Source: Planctomycetota bacterium
GTDB taxonomy: Bacteria; Planctomycetota; B15-G4
Assembly (NCBI GenBank): GCA_029245865.1
Contig: JAQWOM010000038.1
Location: 186,001 to 250,000 of the forward strand
Direction: 5' to 3'
DNA: 64,000 nucleotides
Of this stretch, positions 53,129 to 61,077 are shown one piece after another; within the stretch, counting starts at the first letter, position 1, and each line of letters begins with the position of its first letter. Under the pieces are notes generated by a model. That model saw only the letters and a program-made list of their open reading frames with translations, did not search any database and had not been told where the DNA came from. Both the position numbers and the translations under genes were made by a program.

Positions 53129-53456
53129 CCCGCTCGGCCTCTCGCGAGGGGCTTGTCAGGTCTGATTCTGAAAAGTCATCAAGCGCGCCCAGCTTTGGAA
53201 GGGCACAGTTGTCTTGGAGATCGATGCGCCGGAGGCAGACTTGCCCGGATTCCTTCGGCTGATCTTTGACGTTTGATAACTGGAGCAGGGTCGGTCGATG
53301 CATGGCCTACCATTCGGCACTTGCCCGTCCGGATGGCATGAATGTCACGGAGTTGCTCAGGATGCGATGAGCGACTCTGGCCTTCCCTTCGGGGAGGCCA
53401 GTCGATCGGCCCTGCCCCTCTTTGAGCGACTTCAGAGGGAGCGACTTCAGAGGGAG
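53129..53456. other. Convergent intergenic region
   Basis: About 328 bp between the convergent dynamin-like and response-regulator genes. It contains the 15-bp tandem duplication next to the regulator stop. I saw no gene and no clear hairpin terminator. Confidence 0.55.
53424..53453. repeat. 15-bp perfect tandem duplication
   Basis: GAGCGACTTCAGAGG occurs at 53424-53438 and again at 53439-53453, followed by GAGC. It begins three bases after the stop codon of the response regulator on its 3' side. It looks like a slippage duplication. Confidence 0.85.
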
Positions 53457-54146
53457 CTAGTCGAGCGCCTCATCGGTTCCTTCGAGGATCCGATAACCCT
53501 TGCCGCGTTTGTTCTGAATGAGGGGGTCGCCGCCTGCATCAATCTTGCGGCGAAGTCGGCCCACATGGACATCAAGGACGTTTGTGCCGGGGTCGAAGTC
53601 CATATCCCAGACGTCATGCAGCAGTGTTTGTCGGGAGACCAGGTTTCCTTTGGCTCGAACGAGAGCCAGCAGCAGGTCAAATTCTCGGGGGCTGAGGTCG
53701 ACACGCCGTCCGGATCGAGAGACGCGTCTCTGGGCCAGGTCGAGTTGGACCTCGCCGTACTCAAGCGGTTCCAGCAACTCGCGGCGGCGGACTGCAGCTT
53801 CCATTCGGGCCACGAGTTCTTCGATCTCTGGTGGCTTGACGATGTAGTCGTCTGCCCCGAGTGAGAGTCCCTTCACTTTTTGTCCGGTCCGCGACTCGCC
53901 GGACACAATGATCACGGGTGTCTCGTTGCCTGCCTCTCGGATGGTGGTGAGGATGTCGAGGCCTGAGATGCCGGGCAATCCGATGTCGAGAAGGATGACG
54001 TCGAAGTGTCCCGGGGCTTTGGAAAGGAGAACCTTCCGCGCTTCGTCGCCCGAGCGTGCCACCGTGAGTTCTACGCCAGCAGATGACAGCCCGGCTTCCA
54101 TGAAGAGGACGAACGTCTGGTCGTCATCCACGAGCAGCGTCTTCAC
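53457..54146 (-). CDS. OmpR/PhoB-family response regulator
   Basis: 229 aa. Receiver domain 1-120 has the acidic pair 'VDDDQ', phospho-acceptor Asp54 in 'VILLDIGLPG' and conserved Lys104 in 'DDYIVKPPEI'. The C-terminal winged helix (about 130-222) shows 'LSPREFDLLLALVRAKGN', 'DVWDMDFDPGTNVLDVHVGR' and 'RGKGYRILE', typical of OmpR/PhoB transcription factors. No histidine kinase is adjacent. A gene for an Hpt protein lies across the divergent promoter region, so it may receive phosphate by relay from a kinase elsewhere. Possible binding repeats are at 54242-54257. Confidence 0.94.
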   Translation of the reverse strand: MKTLLVDDDQTFVLFMEAGLSSAGVELTVARSGDEARKVLLSKAPGHFDVILLDIGLPGISGLDILTTIREAGNETPVIIVSGESRTGQKVKGLSLGADDYIVKPPEIEELVARMEAAVRRRELLEPLEYGEVQLDLAQRRVSRSGRRVDLSPREFDLLLALVRAKGNLVSRQTLLHDVWDMDFDPGTNVLDVHVGRLRRKIDAGGDPLIQNKRGKGYRILEGTDEALD

Positions 54147-54241
54147 CTATGGCTCCGAATATCTGTTTTGGTATCGCCCTGAATCAGGGCGACTTGCGAG
54201 CCGCTAAAGAGAGACCACTTTGGTGCTCATGTGCTCTTCAA

Positions 54242-54263
54242 CTTAACGGAATCTTAATATACT
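54242..54263 (+). promoter_or_regulatory. Possible OmpR-type direct repeat and -10 element
   Basis: CTTAA at 54242-54246 and at 54253-54257 are 11 bp apart, the spacing used by OmpR/PhoB regulators for tandem binding. TATACT follows at 54258-54263 as a possible -10 on the plus strand, giving a leader of about 170 bases to the Hpt gene. The surrounding 54240-54265 is AT-rich against a GC-rich background. The rest of 54147-54440 shows nothing clear. Confidence 0.4.
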
Positions 54264-54440
54264 GAAAGAGGGTATGGCGGAGCCATTGCCGTTGTTGAAA
54301 GATGACCGCTTGATTCCCGTGGAAATGGAATCGAGTGCTAATATGAGCCCCACTCGCTGTGCAAGTGGTTGCGCGTTGAGGGCGCAGGACGGTTCACAGA
54401 GGAGGTGAGTGGACGTCCGGCGTAAGCTGGCAGGCAAGAA

Positions 54441-54938
54441 ATGGCCAAGCTGATATGTCCGATGGGCATTTTCGTAGGAGCTCAAGAGGCGATGTCTTCT
54501 CAGTGCAGTGAAATGGAATCTTCGAATCCGGATCCAGATTCCTGGGATGGCACGGCGATCTGGAGAATTTACAAGGCTGGTGGCTCTGGGCTGGTCGGAA
54601 AGCTCTGCGGCCTCTTCCTCGAGGAAGCCGGGCAGAAGATCGACTCTCTGAGCCGGAGCGTGCAGTGGGGCGAAATCAAACGAGTGGCGCACGGCTTCAA
54701 GACCAACTGCAGGATGATGGGGGCCGAAAAGATGGCGGCCCTCTGCCACGAGATTGTCGTGCACTCCGAGAAGGGGAGCGAACTCGGAGGTTCTGAGATG
54801 GCTGCGGATGAAGTCGCGAAATTGGCCCCGCACGTCGAGGAACTGCAGGCTGCTTACGGCGAGGTCCAGGAGCGAGTCAAGCAGATTCATGAGGCGGCGC
54901 TTCGCGGGGAGTCGCCGCCCGGAGATCCGCCGGACTGA
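54441..54938 (+). CDS. Hpt-domain phosphotransfer protein
   Basis: 165 aa from the ATG at 54441; an ATG at 54492 is a possible alternative that would drop a poorly conserved N-terminus. Residues about 38-140 are a helical Hpt domain: 'LVGKLCGLFLEEAGQKIDSL', then 'IKRVAHGFKTNCRMMGAEKM' with phospho-acceptor His84 followed by Lys, and 'LAPHVEELQAAYGEVQERV'. Hpt proteins pass phosphate between receiver domains in multistep relays. It sits divergent from the OmpR-type regulator gene. A relay to that regulator is a natural inference, but the kinase is missing here. Confidence 0.82.
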   Translation: MAKLICPMGIFVGAQEAMSSQCSEMESSNPDPDSWDGTAIWRIYKAGGSGLVGKLCGLFLEEAGQKIDSLSRSVQWGEIKRVAHGFKTNCRMMGAEKMAALCHEIVVHSEKGSELGGSEMAADEVAKLAPHVEELQAAYGEVQERVKQIHEAALRGESPPGDPPD

Positions 54939-54976
54939 TCTCTGGCATCCGAGCGAACGGGCCGATTTCAGATCGC

Positions 54977-55561
54977 TTACGAGCCCTCTGAACTGAGGGC
55001 ACCAGCGAATCCGATTTCGACTGCGTGGGGCCTCAGCGCTTCGATAAGGAACGTGATGTGATCTGCCAGATCCACGCCGAGTAAGCGCGCACCCTCGTGA
55101 ACTTCGTGTCGCTCCACCTTGGCAGCGAATTTCTTGTTCTTCAGCTTTTTGAGAACGCTCTTGGCTTTGAGCGTTTCGATTCCGCCTGGCCGCACATGGC
55201 AGCAGGCACCGAGGAATCCGGTGAGTTCGTCGCACGCCAGCAGGGCCTTGTCGAGTTGGCTTTCGTAGGGCACACCCCACTGTGTGTAATGGGCACTCAC
55301 GGCATGGGCGACGCTCTCTTCACCACGCTCTTTGAGCCAGGAGACGATGCGTTCGGGGTGTTCCTCGGGCCAGCGGTCGTAGTCTGCGTCGTGAAGAAGG
55401 CCTGCCAGGCCAAAGGGCTCTTCATCTGCAGCCCCCGATCCATAGCGAGAGGCTGCCGCGCGCATGGCCAACTCCACCGAGCGAGCATGCCGCCGCAAGG
55501 CCTCGCTCGGTGTCCATGCGCAGAGCAGTTCCCAGGCTTCGTTGCGGGTGATCCCCGTCAT
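54977..55561 (-). CDS. HD-domain hydrolase-like protein
   Basis: 194 aa. The HD core reads 'HARSVELAMRAAASRYG' (first His), 'FGLAGLLHDADYDRWPEEHP' (His-Asp pair) and 'VAHAVSAHYTQWG'; 'ALLACDELTGFL' supplies the last Asp. This is the pattern of small cytoplasmic HD hydrolases acting on phosphorylated substrates, perhaps nucleotides. It ends with a tail rich in Lys ('KAKSVLKKLKNKKF'). 17 bp separate it from the TlpA-like gene upstream on the same strand. Confidence 0.87.
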   Translation of the reverse strand: MTGITRNEAWELLCAWTPSEALRRHARSVELAMRAAASRYGSGAADEEPFGLAGLLHDADYDRWPEEHPERIVSWLKERGEESVAHAVSAHYTQWGVPYESQLDKALLACDELTGFLGACCHVRPGGIETLKAKSVLKKLKNKKFAAKVERHEVHEGARLLGVDLADHITFLIEALRPHAVEIGFAGALSSEGS

Positions 55562-55578
55562 CGCTGCAGGCCTCGACG

Positions 55579-56685
55579 TCAGCTGTTCTGTGCGTCGCGA
55601 TACTTCGCGAGGGTCTCACGGAACTTTTTGAGCATGGCCTCCCGGCTAGATTCGGATCCGCCCTCATCGGCCTCAAGAATCGCAATGGCCGCTTCCTGGG
55701 TCTTGAGGGCACCCTGATGGTCACCTTGCGCAAATTGCACGCAAGCCATGGTGTCGAGCACGTTCGGGTCTGCGGCTGCTGTCAACTCATTGGCGCGCTG
55801 AATCGCCAGCATGGCCAGTTCAAGATCTGCCATGCCTTCGGGCATGCCGTTGTCTGGTGCGACGATGAACCAGGCCAGTCCGTTCAGCTGGCGGGGGTCT
55901 TCTTTGAACGTCTTCGTGAGCAGCTCCCGGCCCAACTCTGCGGCGCGCTCGCCGGACTCATCCAGGTAGAGAAGCGCCTGATAGCGCACCGAGTTCACGG
56001 ATCCGTAGCGCTCGTCGAGTTCGGCAAGTTTCGTGGCGTTCTCGTAGGCCGCTTCCCAGTCGTTGGCCTGAAGCGCCTTGCCAATGGCCTCGCTGAGTGT
56101 TTGCACGACTTCCTGTGACTTTTGCTGTTCGGCTCGCTTCTCGGCTTCGGCTGCCATGTCAAAAGATCCGTCGACTACGGCATCGACGACTCCGTCCATG
56201 CCATCCATGGGGTGTCCAATCCAGGCGACAACACCTTCTCTGTCGATCACCATGGCCGTGGGAATCCCGCGTGATCCAGAGGCTGTCATGTAGGCCTCTG
56301 CGGTGGCCCCTTCGATATCTGTGGCGATGGTGTAGTTCATCTTGTCGCCCTGGTCGTCGACGAATGTCTTCGTGGGCACCATGGAGTCGCTGGGCCAGAT
56401 GGCGACGCCGATGACGGTCACGCCATCCTTCTTGCGGCTGCTTGCGAGCTCGTTGACGTGCGGAATGCTCCGGACGCAGGGGCCACACCAGGTGGCCCAG
56501 AAGTCGAGGACGTAAACCTGGCCACTCTGAAAGGTGCTGACGGGCTCACCTTTGAGCCAGTCGACCTGGCTCAGCGCAGGCGCTTTGTCGCCGGGCTTGA
56601 GAGTGATCTCTGCCGGGGCGGCAACAAGGGATGCGGCGAGCAGAATGACGGCAGCTGTTGTCATGGCAAGGCGAGAAAAGGTCAC
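55579..56685 (-). CDS. TlpA-like thioredoxin with extended C-terminal helical domain
   Basis: 368 aa from the GTG at 56685, chosen because AGGAG stands seven bases upstream; an ATG at 56664 is also possible. Signal peptide 'MTTAAVILLAASLVAAPAE'. Residues about 28-180 form a TlpA/AhpC-TSA-type thioredoxin fold with 'YVLDFWATWCGPCVRSIP' (active-site C-G-P-C), cis-Pro region 'SRGIPTAMVIDREGVV' and 'IGHP'. The C-terminal half (about 190-368) is helical and TPR-like ('KALQANDWEAAYENATKLA', 'DPNVLDTMACVQFAQGDHQG'). Likely a periplasmic thiol-disulfide exchange protein with a binding domain. Confidence 0.9.
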   Translation of the reverse strand: MTFSRLAMTTAAVILLAASLVAAPAEITLKPGDKAPALSQVDWLKGEPVSTFQSGQVYVLDFWATWCGPCVRSIPHVNELASSRKKDGVTVIGVAIWPSDSMVPTKTFVDDQGDKMNYTIATDIEGATAEAYMTASGSRGIPTAMVIDREGVVAWIGHPMDGMDGVVDAVVDGSFDMAAEAEKRAEQQKSQEVVQTLSEAIGKALQANDWEAAYENATKLAELDERYGSVNSVRYQALLYLDESGERAAELGRELLTKTFKEDPRQLNGLAWFIVAPDNGMPEGMADLELAMLAIQRANELTAAADPNVLDTMACVQFAQGDHQGALKTQEAAIAILEADEGGSESSREAMLKKFRETLAKYRDAQNS

Positions 56686-56850
56686 GACGATCTCCTGGTG
56701 TGTGATGTCGACAGGGGCGGATGGCCCCGCATGGTATCGACTTGGGGTGTCTGGATGCATCTCGGTCGCCGGTGTCCTTCATTCACTCCCTGGGCCACTC
56801 CCTGGGCCGCGCATTCCGGGTCGTGATGTGGTCTGTCTCGGGGTGGTGAT

Positions 56851-58008
56851 ATGCTTCCGAACAATATGACGGGCGATGAATCCGCACATGATGGCAAGAA
56901 CTCCCCAACCGGCAAGCCGCCGGGGAAGGAGCGCCCTGCCGCCCACCCCCTGGCCAAACTGGCGTTGCTGCTGGGGACTCTCGTTGTGGTCGTGGCCTTG
57001 CTCGAACTCGGTTTCCGGCTTGCAGGTTACGGGCCTGCGACGCATTTGCGCTGGTTTGCTCATCCCGATCTGCATTACACCGCGGCTCCTAATCAGCAAG
57101 GAAGTGTTCAGGTCGCTGATGAAGGGGCGGGCGATCGCACGATCCATGTGTCGATCAATGGATATGGACAACGCTGTGATGACTACCCGCTGGAAAAAGA
57201 GCCCGGGGAGTTCCGGGTCGTGGTGCTCGGCGACTCGCTGACCTTCGGCCCTGGCGTCGGGAACGACGAGACGTTTGTGTTGCAGGCAGAAAGGCTGCTG
57301 AATCAAGACCAGGGCAAGGGTGAATCAGCGGACGGTTTCGTTCGAATGGTCAATGTGGCAGCCAATGGTTACTCGACCATTCACTATCTGCGCTGGATGG
57401 AGACTCAACTCGAGACCTACCGTCCGGATCTGGTGGTGATGGGGCTCTACATAGGGAACGACCTTGTCATCGCGACGCGCAATCGCTTGTTCAATCCGGT
57501 GCCCTTCCCAGGGATTGTCCGCAACAGTGCGGTCGGTCACTACTTGCTCGAGAACCATCGCCCGGCCCTCATGAATTTGGCCGAATCCATGGCACCGGCC
57601 GGGAGCAAGTCACGACTCTTGGAGCCGATCGACAAATCTCTCAGACGCTTCGTGAACGTGCCCGAAGATAAGTTGGGTTACGACGACAAGGTTCTTCTCT
57701 GGCGGCATGCCATGGGCCATGTGACCCGCATGCGCGAGTTGGCCGAGGCTGCTGGGATTCCCTTCGTGTGCCTGTTGATTCCACAGTCGCACATGGTGAG
57801 CCATGAGAAGGACTATCCGCTCCACGGATGGTTGCAGCGTGGTGTTGAACGGGCTGGTCTCTCCGTGATCTTGCCCGATGCCGAACTCAGGCCGCTTGGC
57901 ATGCAGGGCTGGCATAGCTATGACCCCGGGCATCTCAATGCGGGTGGGCATGCCGCTGTCGGGCAGGCGTTGGCTCGAGGGCTCCGCGAATTGGGGTACG
58001 TGCCCTAG
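56851..58008 (+). CDS. Membrane-anchored SGNH/GDSL hydrolase
   Basis: 385 aa (380 from the alternative ATG at 56866). One N-terminal membrane helix, 'LLLGTLVVVVALLELGFRLA', whose 'LELGFRLAGYGP' parallels the anchor of the 46911-48968 protein. SGNH motifs: 'VVVLGDSLTFGPGVGNDETF' (Ser), 'NVAANGYSTIHYLR' (Gly), 'LVVMGLYIGNDLVIATRN' (Asn) and 'DPGHLNAGGHAAVGQALA' (Asp-x-x-His). Membrane-bound SGNH proteins of this kind acetylate or deacetylate cell-surface polysaccharides. The substrate is not known. Confidence 0.9.
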   Translation: MLPNNMTGDESAHDGKNSPTGKPPGKERPAAHPLAKLALLLGTLVVVVALLELGFRLAGYGPATHLRWFAHPDLHYTAAPNQQGSVQVADEGAGDRTIHVSINGYGQRCDDYPLEKEPGEFRVVVLGDSLTFGPGVGNDETFVLQAERLLNQDQGKGESADGFVRMVNVAANGYSTIHYLRWMETQLETYRPDLVVMGLYIGNDLVIATRNRLFNPVPFPGIVRNSAVGHYLLENHRPALMNLAESMAPAGSKSRLLEPIDKSLRRFVNVPEDKLGYDDKVLLWRHAMGHVTRMRELAEAAGIPFVCLLIPQSHMVSHEKDYPLHGWLQRGVERAGLSVILPDAELRPLGMQGWHSYDPGHLNAGGHAAVGQALARGLRELGYVP

Positions 58009-58094
58009 GGTGCACGTGCGCCCCCGGTTCTGCTTCGCGCTGGTCTCGCCTCGGTAGGTGTCGCATCCTGTGGCCCCGCGCTTCGAGTTCACCC

Positions 58095-58871
58095 ATGGTC
58101 CGATTCCAGATCGAAATCGTGCAGTCGACTCCCTTGCTGGGGTCTGCGCCGGATCCGGCGGCAGCTTTTGAGCGCATCTGGGAGATGATTCCGAAAGATC
58201 GCCCCAAGCGGCTCTGGAAGTTCATGCCGGAGGAGGGGCTGTTCATCAAAGGGCGAGTGGCTCAGGTGAATCTTTCTCGCAAGAACTTCGTTCGGAGTCG
58301 CCGGATCACGACCGAGGTCCGGGCGCTTCATGCCTTTGCCGAGCGAGGGTTGCCGGTTCCAGAGATTGTTGCCTGGGGCACCGAGCATCAGGCAGGTCTT
58401 GCCACGCGGTCCTTTCTAATCCTGAGACTCTTTGATGGCGTCGTCGATCTGGAACGTTACCTGCTTGACGATGTGGACGCTGATCGAGCCGGCCGGCGAC
58501 GCGCGGTTTTTGTAAAGGTCGGCCAGTTGATCAGGCAACTGCATGAAGCCGGCTGCATTCACAGAGACCTCTCAGACCGAAATATTCTGGTGCATCTCGA
58601 CGGGGACGAGCCCGTCGTTCGCTTGATTGACTGCCCGCATGGTCGGTTCGGTTTCTCGAAGTCGAGGATGGCTCGAGTACGCCGCGAAGATATTTTTCGT
58701 ATCACGCGCAGCGTTCTTCGAGCGGGGGCGACGGAGCAGGAAATCATTGCGATGCTTGAAGCAGCTGCTGTTGATCGTGTTGGTGCCGCGATTCGCATTG
58801 CACGCACTTCACTTGAGACAGGTGTCGATCGTTCTTACCGTCGGCGGTTATGGTTGATGACGGGGCGATGA
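58095..58871 (+). CDS. Lipopolysaccharide kinase (InaA/WaaP/Kdo-kinase family)
   Basis: 258 aa small protein-kinase-fold enzyme. 'RLWKFMPEEGLFIKGRVAQV' covers the nucleotide-binding lobe and 'EVRALHAFAERGLPVPEIVA' the following helix. The catalytic loop is 'AGCIHRDLSDRNILVHLDG' (His-Arg-Asp, Asn). The metal Asp lies in 'VRLIDCPHGRFGFSKSRMA', a D-C-P in place of D-F-G, as in WaaP/InaA/KdkA-type lipid kinases. It probably phosphorylates a core sugar of lipopolysaccharide or another glycolipid. No other LPS gene is adjacent. CDF gene follows 28 bp downstream. Confidence 0.82.
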   Translation: MVRFQIEIVQSTPLLGSAPDPAAAFERIWEMIPKDRPKRLWKFMPEEGLFIKGRVAQVNLSRKNFVRSRRITTEVRALHAFAERGLPVPEIVAWGTEHQAGLATRSFLILRLFDGVVDLERYLLDDVDADRAGRRRAVFVKVGQLIRQLHEAGCIHRDLSDRNILVHLDGDEPVVRLIDCPHGRFGFSKSRMARVRREDIFRITRSVLRAGATEQEIIAMLEAAAVDRVGAAIRIARTSLETGVDRSYRRRLWLMTGR

Positions 58872-58899
58872 ACAAGAACCGATGCGATAAGAGTGATTG

Positions 58900-59856
58900 A
58901 TGGATCCCGGGAACCGAAAAGCTGTGGTTGCGGCCCTCGTGGCAAACGCGGGTATCGCCATTGCCAAATTTGTGGGCTACCTGTTTACAGGAGCTTCTTC
59001 GATGCTCGCAGAGGCCGTGCACAGCTGCGCGGACTCCGGGAATCAGGCTCTGTTGCTCTGGGGGGGGGCCGCTGCAAGTCGTCCTGCCACGACACAGCAC
59101 CCCTTTGGGCACGGACGGGAGCGCTACTTCTGGGCATTTGTTGTTTCGCTGGTGATCTTTGCCCTGGGTTCGCTCTTTGCCATCTACGAAGGGATTCACA
59201 AGTTGGGCAGTCAGGATGTGATCCAGTCGCCCATGATCGCCATTTCGATTCTGCTTGTGGGCCTCGTGCTGGAAGGCTTCTCTTTCCGCACAGCTGTTCG
59301 TGAGGCTCGACGAAAAAAGGGTGTCGCCAGTTGGTTGAGATTCGTGCGACAGACGCGCAACCCCGAACTGCCGGTCGTGCTTCTCGAAGATCTGGGAGCA
59401 CTGATAGGGCTTGCGATTGCCTTGGTCGGTGTCAGCCTCGCATGGATGACCGGCAATCCGATGTTTGATGCCCTGGGAAGCATCGTGATCGGTGTGTTGC
59501 TGGGTGTGATTGCTGCTTTGCTTTGCGTGGAGATGAAGAGCCTGATCATCGGCGAGTCCGCCACGGAAGATCAGCGACGGATGCTGGCAGAAGCTGCCGA
59601 GTCTGCTCCCTACGTGAGGCGCCTTATCACCATGCGCACTCAGCACCTCGGCCCAGATGAACTCCTGGTAGGCGCCAAGGTCGAATTCGACAATCGTCTG
59701 GGATTCAAAGACCTTACGGACGCCATTGATGGTGTAGAGGCGTCCATGCGCGCGAGCGTTCCACACAAGCTCGTTATTTATGTGGAGCCCGATGTCTACG
59801 AGGCGGCACGCGCGGTGACGGAGAGTCAGGAAGGGTCAGACGGCCTTGAGCACTGA
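58900..59856 (+). CDS. Cation diffusion facilitator (SLC30-like) transporter
   Basis: 318 aa from the ATG at 58900. Inner-membrane metal exporter of the CDF family. Metal-site residues are seen in 'SSMLAEAVHSCADSGNQALL' (H-x3-D) and in the later 'EDLGALIGLAIALVGVSLAW' and 'NPMFDALGSIVIGVLLGV'. The conserved 'QHPFGHGRERYFWAFVVS' is typical of the group that includes human SLC30A9 (ZnT9). A cytoplasmic C-terminal ferredoxin-like domain follows ('RLITMRTQHLGPDELLVGA'). The first site uses H-x3-D with Glu-Asp in TM5 in place of the usual His-Asp pair, so metal preference (Zn, Mn or other) is uncertain. Confidence 0.9.
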   Translation: MDPGNRKAVVAALVANAGIAIAKFVGYLFTGASSMLAEAVHSCADSGNQALLLWGGAAASRPATTQHPFGHGRERYFWAFVVSLVIFALGSLFAIYEGIHKLGSQDVIQSPMIAISILLVGLVLEGFSFRTAVREARRKKGVASWLRFVRQTRNPELPVVLLEDLGALIGLAIALVGVSLAWMTGNPMFDALGSIVIGVLLGVIAALLCVEMKSLIIGESATEDQRRMLAEAAESAPYVRRLITMRTQHLGPDELLVGAKVEFDNRLGFKDLTDAIDGVEASMRASVPHKLVIYVEPDVYEAARAVTESQEGSDGLEH

Positions 59857-59880
59857 GTTGCAGGCTGATGCCTGGCAGCC

Positions 59881-60957
59881 TCAGTCGTCTCGGTAGGCGG
59901 TGTGACACCCGAAGCAAGAGCTCTCAAGTGCTGCGAAGGCTGCAGTGGTCTGGCCCATGTCGATGCTCTGTGCGGCGCGTTGTGACGTGTAGGCCGCGCG
60001 GAGTTCGGTGCTCTGCTTGATTGCCTTGCTGATTCGGTCACGAAAGTCGACTGCGTGTCCTTCCACTTCTGGCAACTCGCGTGCTTGCTCGAAGAGGTTG
60101 CGCAGGATGGCGGCTTCGTTTGCCGGGTCCACATCGGGATGATCCGGATTCACTGCCCACCCGCGCTTTGCCATGCCTTCGACGTTGTCGAAGTGGCGTG
60201 TGACGCGAATCATTAAATCTCGCAGTCCATCTGACTGCTGGGCCTCGGCAAGCTGCCAGTTAAATGCGCTGGTTTGCGATTCGTCAGGAATCGGTGAAGT
60301 GGCGACTGCACGGTAGAGACCTTCGTACTTACCAGAAGTCCCGCACCACTGGCTCATCTCGGCCAGGGCTTGTTCGCGGGGAGCTCCGTCGAGAACCAAT
60401 CGCCCGATGGCTGCAGCGGCGGGGCCGCGATGCTGGCCGTGGAAGCAGTGCACGTAGAAAGGGCCTTCCGCTTCGCGGAATGTTTTCGAAATCTTCAGCA
60501 ACTCGTCCGGAGTGATGCCTCGATATTGGATCGGGATATGGACGTAGCGCATGCCCAGTTCAGAAGCACCTTCTGCGTCGGGTGTTTTGCCGTCGACGGA
60601 GAGAATCGTCTTGACGCCCATCTCGGCAATCGCGGCAAGGGCGAGCCGGTCATGCGGTTCGCCGCCAGAGATGATCGAGCCACTCAGCGGATAAACGTTG
60701 TGAAGTCCAGCGGGTTCCGCAGCGAGGCGTTCGGGGAGGCTGATGGCCTGGGCCCGTTCGTAAGCTGTTCCCTCGTCAAAGATCAGCGGTTGAGCGGGGG
60801 CGTGGGAGGCTCGGACGTCGCTGCAGGCCGAAAAAGCCGTGCTCGTTGCGGCGACGACGGCCAGCAGCAGGCCCACGCGCAGAGCAGACACGCTCCAGAT
60901 GCGCCGGAGCGCACGCTGTCTGGTCGAGGTGTCGTGGGAGTGTGGCATGGGCAACAT
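59881..60957 (-). CDS. Tyrosine-phosphatase-like domain fused to C-terminal cytochrome c'-type haem domain, lipoprotein
   Basis: 358 aa. Lipobox 'AATSTAFSACSD' (Cys45) after a long N-terminus; a start three residues later is possible. Residues about 85-215 form a cysteine-phosphatase fold: 'VYPLSGSIISGGEPHD' (start of the domain) and the P-loop 'YVHCFHGQHRGPAAAAIGRL' with Cys171 and Arg177 (C-x5-R). Residues about 240-358 are helical and end with 'SSCFGCHTAYRDD', a single CxxCH at 348-352. A haem motif close to the C-terminus of a four-helix bundle is the hallmark of cytochrome c'/c556. The combination would put a phosphatase and a haem protein together in the periplasm. Confidence 0.85.
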   Translation of the reverse strand: MLPMPHSHDTSTRQRALRRIWSVSALRVGLLLAVVAATSTAFSACSDVRASHAPAQPLIFDEGTAYERAQAISLPERLAAEPAGLHNVYPLSGSIISGGEPHDRLALAAIAEMGVKTILSVDGKTPDAEGASELGMRYVHIPIQYRGITPDELLKISKTFREAEGPFYVHCFHGQHRGPAAAAIGRLVLDGAPREQALAEMSQWCGTSGKYEGLYRAVATSPIPDESQTSAFNWQLAEAQQSDGLRDLMIRVTRHFDNVEGMAKRGWAVNPDHPDVDPANEAAILRNLFEQARELPEVEGHAVDFRDRISKAIKQSTELRAAYTSQRAAQSIDMGQTTAAFAALESSCFGCHTAYRDD

Positions 60958-61077
60958 GATTTGAGGCGTGGAGAGGGCTCTGGATTGTAGGTCTTCCGGG
61001 CGGGTCTGCGAATCTCCGCCCTCTGCTAGTAACGGAGTGGCGGAGCCGATCGGACACGAGAGTGCCTAAATAGGCTC

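Noticed and set aside
54343-54408. 21-codon open frame upstream of the Hpt gene as a leader peptide
   Set aside because: No ribosome-binding site before its ATG and no attenuator hairpins; the strong AGGAGG near 54400 is at its end and has no well-spaced start after it.
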